64,000 bases of DNA from JAFDVL01 sp031409955 (lineage in GTDB: Bacteria > Acidobacteriota > Blastocatellia > RBC074). Below the pieces are notes generated by a model. That model was not told the DNA's origin. It made no database searches and saw nothing but the letters and a program-made list of their open reading frames with translations. The translations under genes and the position numbers were made by a program. Of this stretch, positions 34,707-44,028 are shown one piece after another (position 1 is the first letter of the stretch; each line of letters begins with the position of its first letter). The DNA is taken from NCBI GenBank assembly GCA_031409955.1, contig JANNYF010000099.1, forward strand, positions 1 to 64,000. Reading direction: 5' to 3'.

Positions 34707-34764
34707 GACAGGATGGACAAGAGGCAGACGAGCTATGAGACAACACCTACTAAACCATCCTGTC
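34707..34764. repeat. Small inverted repeat between mraY and murD
   Basis: GACAGGATGG (34707-34716) and CCATCCTGTC (34755-34764) form a perfect 10-bp inverted repeat around a ~38-nt loop in the 133-nt gap between mraY and murD. The GACAGGAT end is the same as in the larger palindrome after murG (38504-38582). Confidence 0.65.
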
Positions 34765-34833
34765 AGTGCATGCAAGGGAGAATGGAGAAGGGACAATTGA
34801 TAATGCTGCTGGTTCCGCGAGGGACTTATTGAA

Positions 34834-36183
34834 ATGAATGTGCAAGGCAAAAAAACTCTGGTCGTCGGCTTAGGCAAAAGCGGTGTCGCCGCCGCCGAGT
34901 TTCTGCACGCGCACGGCGCACACGTCACAGCGAACGATACGCAGCCGGAAGAAAAGATTGCCGTCGCCGCGCAGTTGAAAGGGCAGGGAATTGAACTTGT
35001 AGCGGGATCGCACCCCACCGCGCTCTTTGAAAATGCCGAATTGATTGTCGCCAGCCCCGGTGTGCCGCTCGCGCTCGAATGCTTCCAAAAAGCGAAAGCC
35101 GCCGGCGTGCCGATCATCAGCGAAATCGAATTGGCTGCACGCTTTTTGCGCGGGCGCTTGGTTGGCATCACGGGATCGAATGGCAAGACGACGACAACGA
35201 CATTGCTCGGCGAAGTGCTGAAGCAGGCGGAGTTGCCCACGCAAGTCGGCGGCAACATCGGCACACCGTTGATTTCATTGGTCGAAACTTCGCGCGACGA
35301 TGGTTTCACCGTGATCGAATTGAGCAGCTTTCAGCTTGAAGCAGTTGAGTCGCTGCATTTGTTTGCTGCCGTGTTGCTGAACATCACGCCGGATCATTTG
35401 GATCGTTACAATTCGATGGACGATTACGCAGCGGCAAAAGCCAACATCTTTCGCAATCAAACGTCGGAAGATCTGGCGGTGCTGAATGCCGATGACGAAC
35501 GCGTGGCCGCGATGAACACAAAGGCGCACAAAACTTTTTTTAGCTGCAAGCAAGCGTTGGACGAAGGCATTTTCCTACGCGGTGATGACGTGATTGCGCG
35601 TGCGAACGGGATGGAGAAGACATTGATTTCGCGCCATGAAATCGGCCTGCGCGGCGCGCATAACCTGGAAAATGTGATGGCGACCTTGGCGGTTGGATTG
35701 GCTTGCGGCGCAGCGCCCGATGCAATGCGCGAGACGATTCGCAACTTCAAAGGCGTCGAGCATCGGTTGGAATTCGTAGCCGAAATCAACGGCGTGAAGT
35801 TTTACAACGACTCGAAAGCAACGAACGTGGATTCGACAATTAAGGCGCTCGAAGCTTTTGACAGAGGCATGCTCCTGATTTTGGGCGGCAAGGATAAAGG
35901 AGGCGATTATGCGCCGCTCGCGCCACTCATCCAATCACGCTGCGAACACGTCATCCTGATTGGAGCCGCTGCTGACAAAATCGCCGCTGCGCTCCAAAAC
36001 ACCAAGCCGCTGCACCGCGCGGCAACACTGCCCGACGCAGTCAAACTTGGCAACGAATTGGCAAACGCGGGCGATGTTGTGTTGCTCGCTCCGGCCTGTG
36101 CGAGCTTCGATATGTTCGATAATTACGAACATCGCGGACGAGTTTTTAAGGAAGCGGTTATGCAATTGAGACTTGAGATTTGA
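34834..36183 (+). CDS. murD: UDP-MurNAc-L-alanine:D-glutamate ligase
   Basis: 449 residues. N-terminal Rossmann-like domain (V-V-G-L-G-K-S-G-V-A-A), central ATPase domain with G-S-N-G-K-T-T-T-T, C-terminal domain with Y-N-D-S-K-A-T-N. It adds D-Glu to UDP-MurNAc-Ala. The last codons run into a TTGAGA(T/C)TTGAGATTTGAGA run like that at the mraZ-rsmH junction. Confidence 0.96.
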   Translation: MNVQGKKTLVVGLGKSGVAAAEFLHAHGAHVTANDTQPEEKIAVAAQLKGQGIELVAGSHPTALFENAELIVASPGVPLALECFQKAKAAGVPIISEIELAARFLRGRLVGITGSNGKTTTTTLLGEVLKQAELPTQVGGNIGTPLISLVETSRDDGFTVIELSSFQLEAVESLHLFAAVLLNITPDHLDRYNSMDDYAAAKANIFRNQTSEDLAVLNADDERVAAMNTKAHKTFFSCKQALDEGIFLRGDDVIARANGMEKTLISRHEIGLRGAHNLENVMATLAVGLACGAAPDAMRETIRNFKGVEHRLEFVAEINGVKFYNDSKATNVDSTIKALEAFDRGMLLILGGKDKGGDYAPLAPLIQSRCEHVILIGAAADKIAAALQNTKPLHRAATLPDAVKLGNELANAGDVVLLAPACASFDMFDNYEHRGRVFKEAVMQLRLEI

Positions 36184-36292
36184 GATTGTGTGCGGCACAA
36201 GATTTTGCCTGACGCACCAGCTTCAAATAATTCGCGCATAATTCGCGTAAATTCGCGGCTGAAAAAAATGAAGATTTGAGAACGACGAGCTT

Positions 36293-37429
36293 ATGGCAAC
36301 GAAAACGACAAACCGAGTCTTCGATGCAATTGAGGAAGCGCAATGGGACATGCTGCTGGCCTGTTCCGCCGTTGGCCTGGCGCTGTTCGGCCTCGTGATG
36401 GTGTACAGCGCTTCAGGAGCCGTGCCGACCGACAAGTTTGGCGGCTCATTTCACTTCGCGCTGCGGCAATTGGCATGGGCGGTGGCAGGCATCATTGCGA
36501 TGCTGGTGCTGATGCGCATTGATTATCAACGCTATGCGTCGCCGACCCTGATTTTATTGCTGCTCGGCGTGAGTGTCGTGTTGTTGCTCGCCGTCTTTTT
36601 CTTCAAAGCCCGCAACGGAGCGCAGCGCTGGATTGCGTTCGGCTCGTTTTCTGCGCAGCCGTCCGAATTGGCGAAACTCGCATTCATCGCGTTTATGGCG
36701 TACTTCCTGACGCGCCGCAACGAAGACGATGAGCAGGGCAGTTTTCAAGCCACATTTGTCCCCGCCGCAGTCGTCACCGGAATGCTGATGGCCTTGATTT
36801 TGAAGGAGCCTGATCTCGGCACAGCATTGATGATTGGCATCATTTTCGTCGTGATGATGATGGTGGGCAAAGTGCCGTTGTGGCATCTATTGGCGTTGGC
36901 GTTTCCGGTCGCGTTGATTGGCTGGGTGTATATCTGGATGACGCCGTTTCGCCGTGGGCGAATCCTGGCATTCTTGCATCCTGAAGATGATCCGCAAGGC
37001 GCAGGCTATCAGATTTTGCAATCGCTCTACGCGGTTGGTTCGGGCGGAATTTCGGGTGTGGGCTTGGGCAATGGCAAACAAAAGCTCGGCTATCTGCCTG
37101 AAGCGCGCACAGATTTTATCTTTGCCGTGATTGGCGAAGAGCTTGGTTTTATTGGCTCTGTGTTAGTTGTGCTGGTTTTTGGCATCTTGCTGTGGCGCTG
37201 CTTGAAAGCCAGTTTTCGCGCACCGGATCGCTTTGGGCAACTGCTCGGCATTGGGTTGACGACAATGCTGGTAGCGCAGGCGTTTTTCAATATGAGCGTG
37301 GTGCTGAGCCTGGTGCCGACGAAAGGAATTCCGTTGCCGTTTGTCAGTGCGGGCGGCTCGTCGTTGTTGTTTGCATTGGCTGCGGTAGGCGTGTTGCTCA
37401 ACATTTCGGAGCAAGCGAGGCAGCAATGA
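36293..37429 (+). CDS. ftsW: Septal peptidoglycan polymerase FtsW (SEDS family)
   Basis: 378 residues with about ten transmembrane helices. SEDS signatures: G-L-V-M-V-Y-S-A-S near the start, F-G-S-F-S-A-Q-P-S-E-L-A-K-L and, near the end, G-I-P-L-P-F-V-S-A-G-G-S-S-L. A large extracytoplasmic loop lies between TM7 and TM8 (Y-L-P-E-A-R-T-D-F-I-F-A-V-I-G-E-E). It polymerises glycan strands from lipid II together with FtsI. Its TGA overlaps the murG start (ATGA). Confidence 0.95.
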   Translation: MATKTTNRVFDAIEEAQWDMLLACSAVGLALFGLVMVYSASGAVPTDKFGGSFHFALRQLAWAVAGIIAMLVLMRIDYQRYASPTLILLLLGVSVVLLLAVFFFKARNGAQRWIAFGSFSAQPSELAKLAFIAFMAYFLTRRNEDDEQGSFQATFVPAAVVTGMLMALILKEPDLGTALMIGIIFVVMMMVGKVPLWHLLALAFPVALIGWVYIWMTPFRRGRILAFLHPEDDPQGAGYQILQSLYAVGSGGISGVGLGNGKQKLGYLPEARTDFIFAVIGEELGFIGSVLVVLVFGILLWRCLKASFRAPDRFGQLLGIGLTTMLVAQAFFNMSVVLSLVPTKGIPLPFVSAGGSSLLFALAAVGVLLNISEQARQQ

Positions 37430-38514
37430 TTGGCTCCGTGATTAGCTCGGTCATTATTGCGGGCGGGGGCACAGGCGGTCACATTTATCCGGGCATTGCG
37501 GTCGCGCAGGAATTCAAACGCCGCAATCCAAAGTGCGAGATCGTTTTCGTCGGCACAGCGCGCGGATTGGAAACCAAAATCGTGCCACGCGAAGGCTTTG
37601 CATTGGAGTTGATTGAAGTCGCCGCCTTGAAAGGTGTGAGCATCGCCAAACGCGGCAGGTCGTTGTTGATGCTGCCCAAAAGTTTTTTTGCGGTTCGTTC
37701 TTTGATTCGGAAATACAAACCTGACGTCGTGATCGGCGTCGGCGGATACGCGTCGGGGCCAATGTTGTTGGCGGCATCGTTAATGGGCGTGCCAACGATG
37801 GTGGCGGAACAAAACGCATTGCCGGGCTTTACGAATCGCGTGCTGGCGCGGTTTGTCAAAGCGGCGGCTGTTTCGTTTGCCGAAGCGCAACCGTACTTTC
37901 GCGGCAAAGCGGAAATCACGGGGAATCCGGTGCGCGCTGAGTTTTTCAATGTACCTGCGAGAACTCCGAGCGCCGTCACGAATGTTTTGATTACGGGCGG
38001 TAGTCAAGGCGCGCGCGCCATCAACGAAGCAATGATAACTGCGTTGCCATTGCTCGAAGCAAACAAAGACGAGCTTGCGATTGTGCATCAGACCGGCGAA
38101 TTGGATTTTGAGAAAGTCAAAGCGGCATACGCGAAATCATCGCTGCACGCAGACGTGAAGCCGTTCCTTGAAAAGATCGTGGATGAATTCGCCCAAGCGG
38201 ATTTGGTGATTTCCCGTGCGGGTGCGACGACGGTCGCCGAACTCGCTGCCGTAGGCAGACCTGCGGTGATGATTCCGCTGCCCTGGGCGGCGGACGATCA
38301 TCAACGCAAGAACGCCGAGGCCGTCGAACGGGCGGGAGCAGGCCGCATGATTTTGCAATCCGAATTGAGCGGCGAACGATTGGCAAGCGAGTTATTAGTG
38401 TTGGCCAAAGCCCCGGAAAGACGGGCCGCGATGAGCGCTGCGAGTAAAACGCTCGCGCATCCAGACGCAGCGGCGCGAGTGGTAAATATGGCAGAAAGAA
38501 TCAGACAGGATTAA
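37426..38514 (+). CDS. murG: UDP-GlcNAc:lipid I N-acetylglucosaminyltransferase
   Basis: 362 residues from ATG 37426, which overlaps the ftsW stop by 4 nt and aligns with the usual MurG start. N-terminal motif A-G-G-G-T-G-G-H-I-Y-P-G, second domain with I-T-G-G-S-Q-G-A and the sugar-nucleotide region R-A-G-A-T-T-V-A-E. It is a peripheral membrane enzyme of the GT28 family making lipid II. Overlap with ftsW implies translational coupling. Confidence 0.96.
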   Translation: MIGSVISSVIIAGGGTGGHIYPGIAVAQEFKRRNPKCEIVFVGTARGLETKIVPREGFALELIEVAALKGVSIAKRGRSLLMLPKSFFAVRSLIRKYKPDVVIGVGGYASGPMLLAASLMGVPTMVAEQNALPGFTNRVLARFVKAAAVSFAEAQPYFRGKAEITGNPVRAEFFNVPARTPSAVTNVLITGGSQGARAINEAMITALPLLEANKDELAIVHQTGELDFEKVKAAYAKSSLHADVKPFLEKIVDEFAQADLVISRAGATTVAELAAVGRPAVMIPLPWAADDHQRKNAEAVERAGAGRMILQSELSGERLASELLVLAKAPERRAAMSAASKTLAHPDAAARVVNMAERIRQD

Positions 38515-38582
38515 CAAGAGCGACAAGATAGGATTGACCCCATAGCGATTCCGTCAATCCTGAAAATCTTGTAAATCCTGTC
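38504..38582. repeat. Palindrome between murG and murC (GACAGGATT type)
   Basis: Left arm 38504-38538 and right arm 38553-38582 are imperfect inverted repeats (GACAGGATTAACAAGA... against GTCAATCC...AATCCTGTC). It begins within the last codons of murG and ends 25 nt before murC. Confidence 0.8.
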
Positions 38583-38607
38583 GAGATAATTCTTCAATTT
38601 CAAGTTT

Positions 38608-39975
38608 ATGTTTTCAAAGTTCCAGCACATTCATTTCGTCGGCATCGGCGGCATCGGTATGAGCGGCATCGCGGAGGTGCTGCTCAACTTGGGCTATCGC
38701 GTGTCCGGCTCGGATGTGAAACGCACAGCGATTACAGATCGGCTGGAAAAGCTCGGCGGCATCATTTACGAAGGTCACAATGCTGCCAGCATTGAAGGCG
38801 CACACGTCATCGTCACTTCAACGGCGGTGCGTCCCGACAACCCTGAAGTTATTGAAGCCGTGCGCAAACAAATCCCGGTGATTCCGCGCGCGGAAATGTT
38901 GGCGGAGTTGATGCGCTTGAAATACGGCATCGCTATCGCAGGTTCGCACGGCAAAACGACCACGACTTCGATGACAGCGTATGTATTGACCCAGGGCGGG
39001 CTTGATCCCACGGTCGTAGTTGGTGGGCGTCTGAACGCGTGGGGCAGTAATGCGAAGCTCGGCAAAGGTGATTTGATTCTGGTCGAAGCCGACGAAAGCG
39101 ATAAGAGCTTTTTGAAGCTTTCGCCGACCATCGCCGTGGTCACGAACATAGACCGCGAGCATCTGGATTTTTACAAAGACCTGGAAGACATTCAGGCGCA
39201 TTTCGTGCAGTTTGTGAACAAAGTCCCGTTTTACGGCGCAGTCATCATCTGCCTCGACGACCCCAATGTGCAGGCGATCATTCCGCAGATCACGCGCCGT
39301 ATGATTACTTACGGAATGACGGCGCAGGCGGACATCTCTGCGACGCAAGTTGAAGTGATGCATGACCGCTTTGGTTCGGCCTTCAACGTCAAATATCGCG
39401 GGCAGGATTTAGGTCGTGTGCAATTGAATGTGCCGGGCATGCACAACGTCAGTAACGCGATGGCAGCGATTGCGGTGGGCCTGGATTTAGAACTCTCGTT
39501 TGAAATCATCGCTTCGGCGCTGGAAACATTTCGCGGCGCAGAGCGGCGGTTTCAGGTCAAAGGGACACGCCCCGATAACATTTTGGTGGTTGACGATTAT
39601 GGACATCATCCGACGGAAATTCGGGCGACGCTGGCGGCGGCGAAATCAAGCGGACGACGGCTCGTCACGCTCTTCCAACCGCACCGCTATACACGGACTG
39701 CGGCTTTACGCGAAGACTTTGCGCGAAGTTTCTATGATGCAGACGTGGTGCTGCTGACGGACATTTACGCCGCCAGCGAAGAGCCGATTGAAGGCGTCAC
39801 GGCACAGGCCTTAGCCGAAGACATCGAACGCTTCGGGCATCGCAATGTGCGCTACGTCGGCAGCGTTGAGCAGGGTGCGCAGGCCATCGCGGATGTCGTG
39901 CAACCGAATGATTTGGTGCTGACGCTTGGCGCGGGCAGCGTATGGAAAGCCGGGGAAGAATTTTTAGCAACGTAA
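38608..39975 (+). CDS. murC: UDP-N-acetylmuramate:L-alanine ligase
   Basis: 455 residues. N-terminal G-I-G-G-I-G-M-S-G-I-A-E, ATPase loop G-S-H-G-K-T-T-T-T, then D-D-Y-G-H-H-P-T-E-I and F-Q-P-H-R-Y-T-R, all standard MurC motifs. It adds L-Ala to UDP-MurNAc, the first stem-peptide residue. ftsQ follows after 7 nt, in the place where murB and ddl stand in many other bacteria. Confidence 0.97.
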   Translation: MFSKFQHIHFVGIGGIGMSGIAEVLLNLGYRVSGSDVKRTAITDRLEKLGGIIYEGHNAASIEGAHVIVTSTAVRPDNPEVIEAVRKQIPVIPRAEMLAELMRLKYGIAIAGSHGKTTTTSMTAYVLTQGGLDPTVVVGGRLNAWGSNAKLGKGDLILVEADESDKSFLKLSPTIAVVTNIDREHLDFYKDLEDIQAHFVQFVNKVPFYGAVIICLDDPNVQAIIPQITRRMITYGMTAQADISATQVEVMHDRFGSAFNVKYRGQDLGRVQLNVPGMHNVSNAMAAIAVGLDLELSFEIIASALETFRGAERRFQVKGTRPDNILVVDDYGHHPTEIRATLAAAKSSGRRLVTLFQPHRYTRTAALREDFARSFYDADVVLLTDIYAASEEPIEGVTAQALAEDIERFGHRNVRYVGSVEQGAQAIADVVQPNDLVLTLGAGSVWKAGEEFLAT

Positions 39976-39982
39976 CTTTTTT

Positions 39983-41080
39983 ATGGCCTCATCACAAGAC
40001 AAGGGAAAGCCCGACTACAGCAATATGGCAGAACGGCATCAGCGACGCGGAGTGAATACGTCATCGGTCATTACTGGTGTTCGGACTTCGTCTGCGCAGC
40101 GGCGCGGGTTGCCGGACGAGACGCAACAAATCGAAGTCGAAGAGCGCGATTATCAGGCCCGCTATGAACGCGACTTGCAGGAGCGTCGTCAACAACGCGC
40201 CACCGAGCGCCGCGAAGCACGGCAAAAAGAAATCAAGTCCGGGCGCGCTGAAAAACGTCCGCGTCCAACGCAAGTGAGCGATGCCACCAAACGATGGGTT
40301 TATTTTGCGCTGATCGCGCTCGCCACTCTGATTTTATTGATCGGGAGCGTGATGGCGTATGACAAAGTGACGGGATCGCAATTGTTCGTCCTGAAAGAAA
40401 TTGAATTGCAGGGAACCAATCGCGCTGCGCCGGAAGAATTGTTGCGCACGTTGGAGTCGTACAAATCACGCAGCCTGTGGCAACTGGATTTGCAAACCAT
40501 TCGAGCTGCGATTGAAAAGAATCCGTGGGTGCTGGAAGCCGAGGTTTCGCGCGTATTGCCCGACTCCCTACGCGTTACGATTCACGAACGCGAACCGGTC
40601 GCCCCCTGGCATACGCCCAACAATTCGGTGGTGTGGGTGGATCGTGATGCGCGCAGTTTAGGCGAACTTGACTTCAACAAAATGCAGAACGTTCCGCCCA
40701 TCATCAATGGCCTGGAAGAAGGCACGAGCGAGGAGGTGAAGGCCGCGAATCGGCGTCGCATGGAAGTGTATCAACTGTTGATGAATGAATTGGATCAAGG
40801 CGGCGCAAAGCGTTCAGAAGAGATTGACGAAGTCAGTCTGAAGGACGTGCAAGGCGTCCGGCTGCATTTGCTGAAGCGCAAGGTGAGTGTGATGGTCGGG
40901 GGGGCAGAATTTCGGCCTCGGCTGGAAAAGGCTATCAAAGTCTTGGACGCCATCGAACGCAAAGACCTTTCGATGCTCGGTTTTTTCAAAATTGCAGATG
41001 CGGAAAAGCTGGTCAACGGCAGTCGCATCTCCTACCTCAATGTTACGCACCCGGAGCGCGTGATCGTTGGGCTTGAATAA
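39983..41080 (+). CDS. ftsQ: Cell division protein FtsQ
   Basis: 365 residues. A long, charged cytoplasmic N-terminus (about 105 residues, R/E/Q-rich, probably helical) leads to a transmembrane helix (about 108-126), then a POTRA domain (F-V-L-K-E-I-E-L-Q-G...A-A-I-E-K-N-P-W-V-L-E-A-E-V) and the FtsQ beta domain (R-E-P-V-A-P-W). It links the late divisome to FtsL/FtsI. The cytoplasmic part is far longer than the ~25 residues of E. coli FtsQ. Confidence 0.92.
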   Translation: MASSQDKGKPDYSNMAERHQRRGVNTSSVITGVRTSSAQRRGLPDETQQIEVEERDYQARYERDLQERRQQRATERREARQKEIKSGRAEKRPRPTQVSDATKRWVYFALIALATLILLIGSVMAYDKVTGSQLFVLKEIELQGTNRAAPEELLRTLESYKSRSLWQLDLQTIRAAIEKNPWVLEAEVSRVLPDSLRVTIHEREPVAPWHTPNNSVVWVDRDARSLGELDFNKMQNVPPIINGLEEGTSEEVKAANRRRMEVYQLLMNELDQGGAKRSEEIDEVSLKDVQGVRLHLLKRKVSVMVGGAEFRPRLEKAIKVLDAIERKDLSMLGFFKIADAEKLVNGSRISYLNVTHPERVIVGLE

Positions 41081-41109
41081 TAGCTCCTCACCGAAAGAGG
41101 TTATTTACT

Positions 41110-42366
41110 ATGGCTAGAAAATACTCAAATCACATTGTTGGTCTCGACATCGGCACGACGAACGTACGCGCCATCTTTGCCGAGCCATTGGATGGCAAGC
41201 TAGAAGTCGTTGGCATTGGCGAAGCCGAATCGAAAGGCCTGCGCAAAGGCGTGATCGTCAATCCCGATGCGGCGGTGGAGTCCATCAAGCGCGCGATTGA
41301 ATTGGCGGAACGGACTTCGGGGCTGCACGCGGAAGACGCACATGTCGCGCTCGGTGGCTCGCATATCAAAGGCCACAACAGTCAAGGCGTGATCGCGGTG
41401 TCCTCGCGGCATCGTGAAATCACGCGCGAAGATGTGCAACGCGTGATTGATGGCGCGTGTGCCGTTGCGCTTCCTTCAGGGCGCGAAATTGCGGATGTCT
41501 TGCCGCAGGAATATACGGTTGACGATCAGGACGGCATTGGCGATCCGCTGGGCATGCTGGGATCGCGGTTAGCGGTTTCTGTGCGCATTATTACCAGCCC
41601 GATTGCAGCCAAACAAAACATCGTCACCAGTGTCAATCGGGCCGGGTTAATGGTCGCGGATATGCTGCTGGCACCGCTGGCCGCCGGCGAAGCAGTCTTA
41701 AATGACGAAGATCGAGAATTCGGTACAGCACTGGTTGACATTGGTGGAGAAACGACTAATCTGGCCATCTATCAACGCGGTTCCATCTGGCATACCGCAG
41801 TCTTTCCGATAGGTGGAAATCATTTCACAAACGATATTGCTTTCGGGTTACGCACTCCGATTCCTGAAGCCGAGCGGATCAAACGCGAGTGCGGTTGCAC
41901 GTATCGGCAATTGCTGGATCAGCACAGCGCGGCGCAGATGATTGAAGTGCCAAGCGTAGGTGGGCGCGAACCGCGGTTGCTTTCTCGTGACATTCTGTGC
42001 GGTATTTTGGAACCGCGCGCCGAAGAATTGTTGACGCAGGTGCAGGATGAAATTCGCGCGTCGGGATTTGATCGGCAATTATCCAGCGGCGTCATCTTGA
42101 CAGGTGGCGGTTCGTTGTTGACAGGGATGGTGGAAATGGCAGAGCAGATTTTTGATGCGCCCGTACGACGTGCTGGCGCGCATGATGTGGGCAGTCCCTT
42201 CGATGAAGTTACAACGCCAGGATATGCGACTGCGGTCGGGTTAGCGATGTATGCCTTACGACGCGGCGGGCAAATTAATCCGGCAAAATTGGGACGGAGC
42301 AATGCTGTGGGCGTATCCATGGCAGCCAAAGTAAAAAGCATGTTCGGCAGCTTCTTGAATCTTTGA
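41110..42366 (+). CDS. ftsA: Cell division protein FtsA
   Basis: 418 residues of actin-like fold: phosphate loop G-L-D-I-G-T-T-N-V-R, 1C domain, second phosphate motif V-D-I-G-G-E-T-T-N-L, adenosine motif L-T-G-G-G-S-L-L. The C-terminus (V-K-S-M-F-G-S-F-L-N-L) is an amphipathic membrane-targeting helix. It anchors FtsZ to the membrane. AGAGG lies upstream of the ATG. A possible terminator follows. Confidence 0.96.
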   Translation: MARKYSNHIVGLDIGTTNVRAIFAEPLDGKLEVVGIGEAESKGLRKGVIVNPDAAVESIKRAIELAERTSGLHAEDAHVALGGSHIKGHNSQGVIAVSSRHREITREDVQRVIDGACAVALPSGREIADVLPQEYTVDDQDGIGDPLGMLGSRLAVSVRIITSPIAAKQNIVTSVNRAGLMVADMLLAPLAAGEAVLNDEDREFGTALVDIGGETTNLAIYQRGSIWHTAVFPIGGNHFTNDIAFGLRTPIPEAERIKRECGCTYRQLLDQHSAAQMIEVPSVGGREPRLLSRDILCGILEPRAEELLTQVQDEIRASGFDRQLSSGVILTGGGSLLTGMVEMAEQIFDAPVRRAGAHDVGSPFDEVTTPGYATAVGLAMYALRRGGQINPAKLGRSNAVGVSMAAKVKSMFGSFLNL

Positions 42367-42378
42367 AAAAGTTCTATC

Positions 42379-42404
42379 AAAAGCAGCAATAAGGGCTTTT
42401 TTTT
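42379..42404 (+). terminator. Possible weak intrinsic terminator after ftsA
   Basis: AAAAGC (42379-42384) can pair with GCTTTT (42395-42400) around a 10-nt loop, followed by further T residues. The stem is short, so readthrough into ftsZ is likely; together with the promoter at 42488 this suggests partial uncoupling of ftsZ. Confidence 0.4.
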
Positions 42405-42487
42405 GATGTGCTAAGGGGCCAAAATTATTTTTTTAAGCGAATGATTAAAAAAAGTTGCAAAGAAGGGGCGAGATTGCTTTGTGGCAC

Positions 42488-42515
42488 TTGGCAAATCAAG
42501 ATGTTGTGCTAAAAT
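42488..42515 (+). promoter_or_regulatory. Probable ftsZ promoter
   Basis: TTGGCA (42488-42493), a 16-bp spacer, then TAAAAT (42510-42515); each hexamer has five of six consensus bases. It would give a leader of roughly 300 nt before ftsZ. The 42367-42818 gap is clearly AT-richer than its surroundings. Confidence 0.6.
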
Positions 42516-42678
42516 CCGCAATCGCATACAAGATGACGCATCAATTTCAAATTCAATGATTGCTCGCGTATCAATGCGATTGGCCTGTTTACAGCCACTC
42601 TTTCTCACGAAGTAGTACTTCAAAATGATAAGCCTCATTATAAGAATTCTTTCCGCCACGAGCGCCTAGGGTTAGGTT

Positions 42679-42828
42679 ATGAAGAGAGATTTCGCCAAAC
42701 ACGAGTCTTGTAACAAATGCCTTGTGAGCGTTCAAATGATGAAGACGGAAAAGAACAACAAACAAAATAATCAAATGAGGTATGTTTTCCAACTTGCATT
42801 ACAAGCAGGAGGCGCAGGATGGCAATAG
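42679..42828 (+). CDS. Possible 49-codon leader ORF overlapping the ftsZ start
   Basis: ATG 42679 opens a 49-residue frame, M-K-R-D-F-A-K-H-E-S-C-N-K-C..., ending at TAG 42826-42828, so it overlaps the ftsZ start by 10 nt in another frame. It contains a C-x-x-C pair and an N/K/Q-rich middle. No strong ribosome site precedes it and no similarity is recognised. If translated, it would couple with ftsZ initiation; otherwise it is chance. Existence uncertain. Confidence 0.25.
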   Translation: MKRDFAKHESCNKCLVSVQMMKTEKNNKQNNQMRYVFQLALQAGGAGWQ

Positions 42829-43955
42829 ATGATCGCCAAGGACTAGACATCGTCTTTGATGAAGATCCTCCCACTTCTGGAGCACGAATCAAGGTGATCG
42901 GCGTGGGCGGCGGCGGCGGCAACGCGGTCAACCACATGATAGATGCTCGCATTGAGGGCATTGATTTTCTCGTGGCGAACACCGACGCCCAGGCACTGAA
43001 ACGCTCCTTTGCCCCGATCAAACTACAAATTGGCTCAAGGCTGACCAAAGGGCTTGGCGCAGGTGCCAACCCAGAGATCGGACGTGATGCCGCACTTGAA
43101 GACACCGACAAAATTCTGGAAGCGCTCGAAGGTGCCGACATGGTTTTCGTCACAGTCGGTATGGGCGGTGGCACAGGTACCGGAGCAGCACCGATTATCG
43201 CTTCCCTAGCCGCTGAATTAGGCGCGCTGACAGTCGCGGTTGTCACCAAGCCGTTTCCATTTGAAGGTCGTCGTCGCATGCACCAAGCTGATTTGGGCAT
43301 GCAGGAATTGCGTTCGGTCGTTGACACGCTGATTACGATTCCCAACGAACGGCTCAAGCAAACGGTGGATCGTAATATGACGCTCGCTGATTCATTTCGG
43401 ATGGCGGACGATGTGTTGCGGCAGGCGGTGCAAGGCATTTCGGATTTGATTACTGTGCCGGGCTTTATCAACGTGGATTTCGCCGATGTAAAATCCATCA
43501 TGAGAGGCATGGGCATTGCTTTGATGGGAGTGGGCCACGCGCTGGGGGACAATCGCGCCCAGGAGGCCACTCAACGGGCAATCTCCAGCCCGCTGCTTGA
43601 GGAAGCCACCATCGAAGGTGCGAAAGGTGTATTGGTCAACATTACGGGCGGCGCGGACCTGACACTCTTTGAGGTAGATGAAGCCATGCACATTGTTCAC
43701 GATGCGGCGGACCCCGATGCCAACATTATTTTCGGCACAGTGACAGATGAGCGGTTGCAAAACGAAATGAAAATCACGGTCATTGCCACAGGCTTCGAGA
43801 AAGCGAAAGCTGCTGAAAATCTCCATAACTTTCCGGTGCGGCAAAACTCGGCGTCCTCCACCACGCCACGCGTCGTGGGAACCACGAATTCCACGCAAGC
43901 TGCGCGTCAGGACGATTACGAGACACCGGCCTATCTCCGCAAAAAGGCCGACTAA
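42819..43955 (+). CDS. ftsZ: Cell division GTPase FtsZ
   Basis: 378 residues. ATG 42819 follows AGGAGG. Tubulin-like GTPase with G-V-G-G-G-G-G-N-A-V-N-H and the signature G-M-G-G-G-T-G-T-G-A-A-P, T7 loop N-V-D-F-A-D-V-K. A very short C-terminal linker (about 30 residues) leads to the conserved tail Y-E-T-P-A-Y-L-R-K-K-A-D that binds FtsA. It forms the Z-ring. It has its own probable promoter and long leader. Confidence 0.97.
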   Translation: MAIDDRQGLDIVFDEDPPTSGARIKVIGVGGGGGNAVNHMIDARIEGIDFLVANTDAQALKRSFAPIKLQIGSRLTKGLGAGANPEIGRDAALEDTDKILEALEGADMVFVTVGMGGGTGTGAAPIIASLAAELGALTVAVVTKPFPFEGRRRMHQADLGMQELRSVVDTLITIPNERLKQTVDRNMTLADSFRMADDVLRQAVQGISDLITVPGFINVDFADVKSIMRGMGIALMGVGHALGDNRAQEATQRAISSPLLEEATIEGAKGVLVNITGGADLTLFEVDEAMHIVHDAADPDANIIFGTVTDERLQNEMKITVIATGFEKAKAAENLHNFPVRQNSASSTTPRVVGTTNSTQAARQDDYETPAYLRKKAD

Positions 43956-43996
43956 TCCAGACCGATTTAATTTCATCTGCGGTACTGAAATGATTA

Positions 43997-44028
43997 AAGC
44001 CGCAAGCTAAAATTCCGGCTTGCGGCTT
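43997..44028 (+). terminator. Hairpin after ftsZ, end of the dcw cluster
   Basis: AAGCCGCAAGC (43997-44007) pairs perfectly with GCTTGCGGCTT (44018-44028), 11 bp with a 10-nt loop, 41 nt after the ftsZ stop. There is no T-tract, so it may terminate weakly or act as an RNA 3' end barrier. Confidence 0.6.
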
